This document shows positions 5,780 to 11,550 of a stretch of 13,475 bases of DNA, in pieces. How positions within the stretch are numbered: the first letter of the stretch is position 1; the number at the start of each line of letters is the position of its first letter. The DNA is taken from positions 1 through 13,475 of the forward strand of contig JAGVKY010000126.1 in the NCBI GenBank assembly GCA_020050175.1, in the 5' to 3' direction. Made by a program: the position numbers and the translations under genes. Origin of the DNA: Parachlamydiales bacterium (GTDB lineage Bacteria; Chlamydiota; Chlamydiia; Chlamydiales; JAJFMK01). The notes below the pieces were generated by a model. That model had not been told where the DNA came from and did not search any database. It saw only the letters and a program-made list of their open reading frames with translations.

Positions 5780-5819
5780 CTTCTTTGGACCTCTAGAAAC
5801 GAAGTCCTTTTGGAGATAA

Positions 5820-6647
5820 ATGCCTGAGCTGCCCGAAGTTCAAACTGTTGTTAATGATTTGATCAAACAGCAGATTATCGGTAAAAAAATTGTAAAAACT
5901 CATTTTTTTTGGCTAAAGAGTTTGGCTGAAATGCCACTCGATCAGTTTTGCCAAGAGATCGAAGGTCAAGAGATTTTAGATATTACGAGGTCTGGAAAAT
6001 ACATTGTGATGAGAGTTGGCCCAAAGAACCTTCTGATTCATTTGAGGATGAGTGGAAGACTTCTTGTAGAAACAAATAAATCTCCTATTTCTAAACACGA
6101 GAGAGTTCAATTTATTCTCGAAGATGGGCGGGTGCTAAAATTTTTGGATCAAAGAAAATTTGGGCGGATTTACTGGCAGGGTGACCCTTCAACAAGGCTC
6201 GAAGAATTAGGGGTCGACCCTCTCTCTTCTGATTTCACCGTTTCTCTGTTAAAGACACTTTTAAAGTGTAAAATGAAAATCAAACCTTTTCTCCTTAATC
6301 AAAGTAAGATTTCGGGAATTGGCAACATCTATGCTGATGAAGCTCTTTGGGAGGCTAAAATTCATCCTGAGACGCTAACTCAAAAACTTATCACCCAAGA
6401 GGTTGAAACTTTACATCAAGCCATTCGAACAATTCTTCAATCGGCAATCAGTAACAAAGGAACAAGTTTGGGAGAAAATCCATCGAATTTTCACAGCTCG
6501 AACGGCCTCAGGGGACAAAACGTCCATCATTTAAATGTCTACCACAGAACCGGCACCCCCTGTCATCGGTGCCACGAGCTCATCGTTAAAATGACGTTGG
6601 GTGGAAGAAGCACACATTTTTGCCCCCGTTGCCAAGTCAAAAAATAG
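5820..6647 (+). CDS. mutM: Formamidopyrimidine-DNA glycosylase (Fpg/MutM)
   Basis: 275 residues, near the usual 270. It removes oxidised purines such as 8-oxoguanine and cuts the backbone by beta,delta-elimination. Seen: the invariant start MPELPEV with the catalytic proline (Pro2, N-terminal after Met removal) and Glu3, Lys60 (SGKYIVM), the helix-two-turn-helix segment SGIGNIYADEALWEAKIHPE, and a complete C-terminal zinc finger with Cys248, Cys251, Cys268 and Cys271 plus the conserved Arg263 (GGRSTHF). GGAG lies 4 nt before the ATG at 5820. It stands alone functionally, between an envelope hydrolase and a DUF2177 gene; the latter starts 64 nt downstream and may share the transcript. A T8 run (5903-5910) and an A7 run near the start are possible slippage sites, but the frame is intact. 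Confidence 0.95.
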   Translation: MPELPEVQTVVNDLIKQQIIGKKIVKTHFFWLKSLAEMPLDQFCQEIEGQEILDITRSGKYIVMRVGPKNLLIHLRMSGRLLVETNKSPISKHERVQFILEDGRVLKFLDQRKFGRIYWQGDPSTRLEELGVDPLSSDFTVSLLKTLLKCKMKIKPFLLNQSKISGIGNIYADEALWEAKIHPETLTQKLITQEVETLHQAIRTILQSAISNKGTSLGENPSNFHSSNGLRGQNVHHLNVYHRTGTPCHRCHELIVKMTLGGRSTHFCPRCQVKK

Positions 6648-6711
6648 AAAAAAAGGGGTAAAAAAAATCCAAGATGTTAGTGTGGTATTTACACTGATTT
6701 TTAAAGAGATT

Positions 6712-7122
6712 ATGAAAGAAATTATTTTAACCGTTTTGACAATATTAATTTCTATGTTCTTGATAGACGCGATCTGGTTAAGAACCATGTTTAAAATTTT
6801 ATATGTTCCCAACATTGGCCATCTGCTCGCCAGCAAAATGAATTTGGCCCCTGCCATCATCTTTTATATTCTCTATGCCCTTGCACTCTACGTCTTGGTT
6901 GTCAGACCCGAACTAGACAAAGGGGAGGGTTACTTAAAGATTTGGATGTTAGGGATCCTATTTGGGCTTGTTACCTACGGGACATACGACTTAACAAATC
7001 AAACCGTCCTAAAAGATTGGCCTTGGGTAGTAACAGTTGTAGATTTGGCTTGGGGAGCCACTTTGACAGGGGCAGTTGCGGTTTTTTCGACCTATATCGC
7101 AAGGAATTATATCCTTACATGA
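6712..7122 (+). CDS. DUF2177 family membrane protein
   Basis: 136 residues. The ATG at 6712 is chosen because the open frame upstream overlaps mutM and reads as an unstructured lysine-rich stretch, whereas 6712 starts directly at the first membrane helix. Seen: four predicted helices at about 3-23, 44-64, 74-92 and 106-127, with the family signatures FYILYALALY, VTYGTYDLTN (residues 88-96) and VVDLAWGATLTG. Known: DUF2177 proteins are small polytopic inner-membrane proteins of unknown function. It lies 64 nt after mutM on the same strand. Ribosome site is weak (AAAGAG). A short AT-rich palindrome (ATAAAA-GCCT-TTTTAT, about 7134-7149) just after it might act as a weak terminator. Confidence 0.85.
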   Translation: MKEIILTVLTILISMFLIDAIWLRTMFKILYVPNIGHLLASKMNLAPAIIFYILYALALYVLVVRPELDKGEGYLKIWMLGILFGLVTYGTYDLTNQTVLKDWPWVVTVVDLAWGATLTGAVAVFSTYIARNYILT

Positions 7123-7163
7123 CCCTGAAGAGATAAAAGCCTTTTTATATTTCCTTTTCTTGC

Positions 7164-7192
7164 AACCCTCACAAAAAAAGGTGCGTGCGACG
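7164..7192 (+). repeat. Dispersed 29-nt repeat, copy 2
   Basis: Reads AACCCTCAC, seven A, GGTGCG, TGCGACG. It matches copy 1 (4478-4507) except for one missing T and two substitutions. It ends 24 nt before the dacF start. Flanking sequence outside the repeat is not shared, so it is a discrete unit. Confidence 0.6.
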
Positions 7193-7216
7193 AGATAAAA
7201 CGCTAGAATTCGATCC

Positions 7217-8380
7217 ATGTTGGCCTTTCTCCTCACGATCTCCCTAGAACTGACTTGCCGCTCCGCTATCTTGGTCAATGCCGATACAGGGGCTATTCTC
7301 TATCAAAAAAATGCACACGAAAAATTTTTCCCTGCTAGCACGACAAAAATTGCTACCTGTATCTATGCCTTAAGCCGCTCCCCTAATCTGGATCAAGAGA
7401 TCATTGGGAACCAAGAATGTGTTGGGATTACCGATGAAAAAGAACGAAAAAAAAGAGGGTATACACTGCCGCCTCACCGTCTTGAAAAAGCAGCCGACCA
7501 TATGGGGATAAAAGTGGGGGAGAGTCTTCCTCTCCGCACTCTCTTTTATGGGATGATGGTCTCCTCTGCTTGCGACGCCTCCAACTTGATTGCTCAAACG
7601 ATCTCCGGAGATATTCCGCTCTTTACTAAGGAGATGAACGAATTTTTAAAACAGATCGGGTGTAAAAACACCCATTTCTTAAACCCTCACGGTCTTTACC
7701 ATCCTGAACATTTTTCCACTGCCCACGACTTAGCGCATATGGCTCGGGTGGGATTAAAGAGTCCTTTTTTCAGAGAGCTCGTCAGTTCGACACATTTCAT
7801 TCGTCCTAAAACAAATAAACAAGAGTCCACCAAATATCCCTCCACGAATCAGCTTATCCGTCCGGGGAAAAAGCATTATTACCCCCATGCGATTGGGATA
7901 AAAACTGGCTGGACTTCTAATATCGGACACTGTTTGGTGGCTGCCGCAGAAAAAGAGGGGCGAACGATGATTTCAGTCGTCATCGGAGCTTCTTCAAATA
8001 GCGCACGCTTTGAAGAGTCGATCGCTTTGCTCGAAGCCGGTTTTAATGAAAAGCCCATCCAGAAAGAGGTTATCAAGACGGGTGTTCAGACAAAGCTTTT
8101 TAAACATCCTACCGCAGAGAAGAAGGCCGTTTTAAAAACTAAACAGTCATTGAGTTTTGAAACTTTTCCTTCTGAACAGGAAGAGGTTCAACTGACCTTT
8201 GAATGGCTTCCAGATGCGACTGCAGGAAAATTCGTTCTATCGGATAACAAAGGGGTTATCAAAGGTGAGGTTTTAGCCGAGGTAGATCACTGGATAGAAG
8301 AGGAACAGAGTTTCTCTTGGGCCTGGGCTTCGCTGCTGGCACTTCCTTTTGGCAGTCTTATCTTCTTCAGGAAAAAATAA
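7217..8380 (+). CDS. dacF: DacF-type D-alanyl-D-alanine carboxypeptidase (low-mass penicillin-binding protein)
   Basis: 387 residues, similar to DacF/PBP5 enzymes that trim the terminal D-Ala from peptidoglycan stem peptides in the periplasm. Seen: a short hydrophobic N-terminus acting as export signal, the SxxK motif Ser41-Thr-Thr-Lys44 (PASTTKIAT), the KTG motif Lys229-Thr-Gly231 (GIKTGWTS), NPHGL (156-160), and a beta-rich C-terminal domain ending in a membrane helix with a basic tail (about 365-387, FFRKK) in place of the usual amphipathic anchor. Odd: the second motif, normally SxN, reads Ser117-Ala-Cys119 (SSACDASN). An in-frame stop (TAA) lies upstream and no Shine-Dalgarno is visible before 7217. 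Chlamydiota make little peptidoglycan, mainly at division, so a role in septal remodelling is plausible. Its 3' end converges on rsmA with a 26-nt gap. Confidence 0.9.
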   Translation: MLAFLLTISLELTCRSAILVNADTGAILYQKNAHEKFFPASTTKIATCIYALSRSPNLDQEIIGNQECVGITDEKERKKRGYTLPPHRLEKAADHMGIKVGESLPLRTLFYGMMVSSACDASNLIAQTISGDIPLFTKEMNEFLKQIGCKNTHFLNPHGLYHPEHFSTAHDLAHMARVGLKSPFFRELVSSTHFIRPKTNKQESTKYPSTNQLIRPGKKHYYPHAIGIKTGWTSNIGHCLVAAAEKEGRTMISVVIGASSNSARFEESIALLEAGFNEKPIQKEVIKTGVQTKLFKHPTAEKKAVLKTKQSLSFETFPSEQEEVQLTFEWLPDATAGKFVLSDNKGVIKGEVLAEVDHWIEEEQSFSWAWASLLALPFGSLIFFRKK

Positions 8381-8420
8381 AAACAAGATAAGCAGAAAAA
8401 GTCCGATTAGACTTCTCTGC
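8372..8420 (-). terminator. Probable intrinsic terminator of the minus-strand operon
   Basis: In the gap after rsmA, GCAGA/TCTGC (8392-8396 with 8416-8420) and AAGTC/GACTT (8399-8403 with 8410-8414) form an interrupted hairpin with a 6-nt loop that contains the rsmA stop codon. On the minus strand it is followed by TTATCTTG and then TTTTTATTTTTT, a U-rich tract offset by a few bases. There is no U-tract on the plus side, so it is not a good terminator for dacF. Confidence 0.45.
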
Positions 8421-9135
8421 GGAATAGATCGTAAATCTCTGCAGGCGTCAAGGTTTCGGCGCGGCGCTTGTCGGAGATGGGGGGAAGTCCTAAGGTTTTC
8501 ATCGCTCCCTCTAATGTTTTTCTTCTTTGCGAAAAAAGCATTTTTAGAAAGTTGGTGAATGGGATCGCATCCTTTTCGTTTGCCTGTTTGGCTTTCAGGA
8601 GGAGGGCCATGGAGTCGACGGAGGGCATGGGACGGAAGTTACCCCTAGCAATGATAAAGAGCTTTTGGGGAGTTGTAAAATGTTGAACCAAGATGGAGAG
8701 AATGCTGTAATTGTTTGATCCTGGGGACGTTAAGAGGAGATCCCCCACCTCTTTTTGAACGATGACGAGATATTGTTTAAAGAGAGAATGGTAGGAAAAG
8801 AGATGCTCAAAAAGGGGCGAAGTGATGTTGTAAGGGACGCTGGAAATAAGCGTGATACCTTCGGAGGTTGGATAAAGGGATTTAATGTTGACATCAAGGA
8901 CATCCTTGTTAATTAAGCGAAAATCTTTCTGTTTTAAATCTTCGCTTAATTCTGGACTGATTTCGATAGCCGTCAGATCAACACCTTTTTCAAGGAGAGG
9001 AAAAGTGAGGGCCCCTTTCCCAGGGCCAATCTCAAGAACTTGATCTCCCTTCTCTAAATGACCGGCAGCTATAAACTTCCCAATCAGAGTTTGATTCATG
9101 AGAAAATTTTGCGAGAGACTCTTTTTCGCCTTCAC
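8407..9135 (-). CDS. rsmA: 16S rRNA (adenine1518-N6/adenine1519-N6)-dimethyltransferase RsmA (KsgA)
   Basis: 242 residues, somewhat shorter than E. coli KsgA (273). It dimethylates two adjacent adenines in helix 45 of 16S rRNA late in 30S assembly. Seen: KSLSQNFL at the N-terminus, SAM-binding motif I VLEIGPGKGALT (33-44), acidic Glu58 (AIEIS), Asp78 (NKDVLD), the motif IV region SVPYNIT (99-105) and RPMPSVDS of the C-terminal domain. Odd: motif IV is normally NLPY; here Asn is replaced by Ser99 and Leu by Val. Ser is tolerated at this place in other N6-adenine methyltransferases. The start is a GTG (9135), 8 nt after the stop of the SurA-like gene and without a clear Shine-Dalgarno, so translation may depend on coupling. 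Last gene of its operon. Confidence 0.93.
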   Translation of the reverse strand: MKAKKSLSQNFLMNQTLIGKFIAAGHLEKGDQVLEIGPGKGALTFPLLEKGVDLTAIEISPELSEDLKQKDFRLINKDVLDVNIKSLYPTSEGITLISSVPYNITSPLFEHLFSYHSLFKQYLVIVQKEVGDLLLTSPGSNNYSILSILVQHFTTPQKLFIIARGNFRPMPSVDSMALLLKAKQANEKDAIPFTNFLKMLFSQRRKTLEGAMKTLGLPPISDKRRAETLTPAEIYDLFRREV

Positions 9136-9143
9136 AGGGGCAA

Positions 9144-10193
9144 TTATATGCGTGGAATAATCATAACAGGAATGCCTTGGTCTCCGCGAGGTTCATGAGA
9201 GACGTGGTACCGTTCCCTTAAACTGTTGAGATATTTTTTTGATTCCTCTTCTACCCCATCCTGAAGAAGCTGGTTTTTAAGCCTTGTTTCCACTTCTTTC
9301 AAAGGGGCAACATGGGCGGCAATTTTATCGTTTAGGAGTATAAGGCGAACGGCTACTTCCCCTGTCTTACGGCTCAATTGAGAAAAAGGTTCTGATACAT
9401 CGCCAACAGATAGAGTGGATAGGTGGGGATAAATAAGAGGGGGCACTTCATCTTGAGGATGGAGATAGGTATCGGAAACCGTAAGCGAAATCGAAGCAGG
9501 AAGAATACCCTCTTTAATCACCTCATCACGGACAATTTCTAAAGGTAAACCTTTTAAAAGCTCTTCTCGTATATATCTCGCGGCATTCAAGCCCTCATTT
9601 TCTTCTGGCCCACGTAGAGTCACCGTCTGGTAGCACCATTTTTCTGACTCTTTATTGGTAGCGATCCATTTTTCGTAGGCACTTTTAATTTCTAAGGGGC
9701 CAACTGCCCGGTAGGCTCGGCTATTAATCTTGTACATCATGACTTTGCGGATCATGAGTTCATCTTTTAGCATGGCCATCGCTTCATCCAAACGCATCCC
9801 AATTTTATCGAGATTAGAGATGATGTCTGGTCCAAAGGTTTGCTCAAGCTCCTGTCTAACATCGCTTGAAAGAACCTCGACTTTTGTTTCTACAGCGTCC
9901 GCCCGCATCAGCTCCCGATCGATCAGCTCCTCCAGAATCTCTTTCCAATTCGCTTGATAATACTGGTACTTAGCAGCATTGGATGAAATGTAATCGGGAT
10001 ATTGCCTGTAGAAGAGAAAATCCATCCTTTTTAACACATCCAAGGCAGTGATCGGCTTCCCATTAGCCTGAGCAAGGACCCGATTTTCCACTTGGAAATC
10101 AAATTCCCCCTCTTTGAGGGCAGACAACGCCTCTTCCCCTACAACAACAGAACCTAATAAAGAAAAAGCAACGAGCGAACGGACAAACATCAT
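9144..10193 (-). CDS. SurA-like periplasmic chaperone/peptidyl-prolyl isomerase-related protein
   Basis: 349 residues. Seen: a signal peptide (about residues 1-19, hydrophobic LVAFSLLGSVVVG), a SurA_N-type domain (about 37-160) beginning with the standard VLAQANGKPITALDVLKR strand-helix and continuing with long helices (WKEILEELIDRELM), then a divergent parvulin-like region (about 165-300) ending in the characteristic LSVGDVSEPF segment. Known: SurA escorts unfolded outer-membrane proteins to the BAM complex. Chlamydial relatives beside ksgA are annotated as hypothetical or SurA-like. This fits functionally with the BamD-like and LptE-like genes at the left of the window. The start has two adjacent ATGs (10193, 10190) and no Shine-Dalgarno. 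Whether isomerase activity remains is unclear, as the active-site residues cannot be placed. Confidence 0.75.
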   Translation of the reverse strand: MMFVRSLVAFSLLGSVVVGEEALSALKEGEFDFQVENRVLAQANGKPITALDVLKRMDFLFYRQYPDYISSNAAKYQYYQANWKEILEELIDRELMRADAVETKVEVLSSDVRQELEQTFGPDIISNLDKIGMRLDEAMAMLKDELMIRKVMMYKINSRAYRAVGPLEIKSAYEKWIATNKESEKWCYQTVTLRGPEENEGLNAARYIREELLKGLPLEIVRDEVIKEGILPASISLTVSDTYLHPQDEVPPLIYPHLSTLSVGDVSEPFSQLSRKTGEVAVRLILLNDKIAAHVAPLKEVETRLKNQLLQDGVEEESKKYLNSLRERYHVSHEPRGDQGIPVMIIPRI

Positions 10194-10200
10194 GAGGTAG

Positions 10201-10229
10201 ATATTACCCTATTTTGTCTCTAATACCAA
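10201..10229 (-). promoter_or_regulatory. Weak candidate promoter for the SurA-like gene, partly inside the MITE end
   Basis: On the minus strand TTGGTA (10229-10224), which is part of the palindromic element's terminal repeat, is followed after 17 nt by TAATAT (10206-10201). Both are 4 of 6 to consensus. Initiation would fall almost at the ATG at 10193, giving a nearly leaderless message, which would fit the missing Shine-Dalgarno. Confidence 0.22.
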
Positions 10230-10287
10230 TCGCAATAAATTACTTGGATTTTGGCTGCGTCAAAGTTATTAGTTACGATTGGTATTA
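10221..10287. mobile_element. 67-bp palindromic MITE-like element
   Basis: Perfect 12-nt terminal inverted repeats, TAATACCAATCG (10221-10232) and CGATTGGTATTA (10276-10287), bound the element. The inner arms are partly complementary as well (AATAAATTACTT against AAGTTATTAGTT), leaving a loop around TTTTGGCTGCGT. The unit could fold as one hairpin. If the outer TA on each side is a target duplication, the ends fit an IS630/Tc1-mariner-type non-autonomous element. No transposase is present. It sits between the PnuC-like and SurA-like genes and its outer bases supply the stop codon of the former. No U-tract follows, so it is not a standard terminator. Confidence 0.6.
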
Positions 10288-10518
10288 AGTGGAAGGGTGA
10301 GACTTCCACTTGCGTAAACCATTCCAAGAAAGGAGGGCATTGACGATAAAAAGAAGCGCGTGCGAAGGGAGGCCATTGAAGAGATCAGTACAGAAAAAAA
10401 TCATATTCGTGATAAGGCCCAATATAAAGCCAAACTTTTTCCCCTCGCTAATGAGGTAGTTACCATAAAGAGTAACCGCTGTGACAAAAAATAAACTAAC
10501 TTCTGTAATATCCATCAT
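10285..10518 (-). CDS. Small PnuC-like membrane protein (hypothetical)
   Basis: 77 residues with three predicted membrane helices (about 5-24, 30-47 and 52-68) joined by short loops. Seen: the LYGNYLISEGKKFGFILG pattern and the closing LSWNGLRKW recall the repeat unit of PnuC nicotinamide riboside transporters and related small membrane proteins, but it is far shorter than PnuC (about 230 residues), so no transport function is claimed. The start has two ATGs (10518, 10515) with no good Shine-Dalgarno. It follows rsmB by 24 nt. Its TAA stop lies in the terminal repeat of the palindromic element, so the original C-terminus may have been cut or changed by that insertion. From memory a short hypothetical gene also sits beside fmu in Chlamydia. 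Confidence 0.65.
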   Translation of the reverse strand: MMDITEVSLFFVTAVTLYGNYLISEGKKFGFILGLITNMIFFCTDLFNGLPSHALLFIVNALLSWNGLRKWKSHPST

Positions 10519-10542
10519 CTTAAAAAGAGTATATTTAAATTT

Positions 10543-11550
10543 TTAATACTTATCAAGCAATGCAGCGTAAAATCCGTCAGGTCCATTCTCCTCTGGAAGA
10601 ATTTTTAAGGTTGAGACAAGTTTAACAGAATGATTAGCTGTAAAATAATCCACCTGCCTCTCGTTTTCCTCAGGAAGAAGGCTGCAAGTGGCATAGACGA
10701 TATGGCCCCCCTGTTTTAGAAAAGGGAGAGCCTCTTCAAAGACTTGCCTTTGTGTTTGGATGAGGTGATCGATCGATTCGGGTGTGATTTTCCATTTGAG
10801 CTCTGGACTCCTCCGAAAGGTCCCTGTTCCACTACAAGGGGCGTCAACGAGGACCCAATCCATGGTTCCATGGAGCTTTTTCTTTTGGGGTGAATCAGAG
10901 AGAAGAAGCTGATAGTTTTGAACGCCGGCACGGGCAAGTCTCTCTCTTGCTTCGTAAAGGCTTTTCGTCCGAATATCATGGAGATAAAGTTGCCCACGAC
11001 CTTTCATCGCCATCGCCACAGCAAGGGACTTCCCTCCAGAACCGGCGCAATAATCGAGCACCCGATCACCTGGATTAAGGGTCACAAGCTCGGCAATCAG
11101 CTGACTTCCCTCGTCCTGGATTTCAAAATGGCCCGCTTTAAAAGCAGGTAGCTCCCTCACCTTTGCAGGCTCTAGAACTTGAATTCCCCAGGGGGATCTT
11201 TTGGTCAAAGCAACTTTTATCGTGGGCTCCAACTCTTTAAAAAGATTTTCGCGCGTCGTTTTAAGCGTGTTGACTCGTAAGGTCAGGGGGGCTCTTGTGT
11301 TAAATATTTTTTCTAAATTTGAAGCCCCCTCTTCACCGTAACCTCTAACAAGAAAATCCCAAAGAAACTCAGGAAAGGGGGTCCCCTTAACATAATCGTA
11401 GATCGCCTCGGTGATCGCTTTTCGATCATTCGAGCCTAGACTTCGTCGTTCTTTAAAAAAGCGGTAGAGGGCGAGATCAAGGGGGACCTTTTCCCAGTCC
11501 CAGCTATCAAAAAACTGTTCCAGATGAAATTCTCTAAAGGGAATGCTCAT
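10543..11550 (-). CDS. rsmB: RsmB/Fmu-family rRNA (cytosine-C5)-methyltransferase
   Basis: 335 residues. Seen: the family lead-in FEIQDEGSQL (142-151), SAM-binding motif VLDYCAGSGGKS (164-175), Asp192 (LHDIR), motif IV DAPCSGTG (236-243) with Cys239, and motif VI ATCSLLPEENE (287-297) with the catalytic Cys289. Known: RsmB makes m5C967 in 16S rRNA using two cysteines, one as nucleophile and one to release product; both are present. Odd: it lacks about 90 residues relative to E. coli RsmB (429), mostly in the N-terminal NusB-like RNA-binding domain, as seems usual for the chlamydial Fmu form. The target could therefore be a different cytosine. The start overlaps the dnaE stop as ATGA, with GAGGTGG just upstream, so the two are coupled. 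Confidence 0.88.
   Translation of the reverse strand: MSIPFREFHLEQFFDSWDWEKVPLDLALYRFFKERRSLGSNDRKAITEAIYDYVKGTPFPEFLWDFLVRGYGEEGASNLEKIFNTRAPLTLRVNTLKTTRENLFKELEPTIKVALTKRSPWGIQVLEPAKVRELPAFKAGHFEIQDEGSQLIAELVTLNPGDRVLDYCAGSGGKSLAVAMAMKGRGQLYLHDIRTKSLYEARERLARAGVQNYQLLLSDSPQKKKLHGTMDWVLVDAPCSGTGTFRRSPELKWKITPESIDHLIQTQRQVFEEALPFLKQGGHIVYATCSLLPEENERQVDYFTANHSVKLVSTLKILPEENGPDGFYAALLDKY

Noticed and set aside
6601..6711. 37-residue N-terminal extension of the DUF2177 protein
   Set aside because: It overlaps mutM, is lysine-rich and unlike the family; the ATG at 6712 begins at the first membrane helix.
6942..7278. Extra ORFs on both strands across the DUF2177 gene and the dacF start
   Set aside because: They are other-frame shadows with no ribosome sites, signals or plausible composition.
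10221..10287. Reading the palindrome as an intrinsic terminator between the PnuC-like and SurA-like genes
   Set aside because: The arms are long and AT-rich, the loop is GC-containing, and no U-tract follows on the minus strand.
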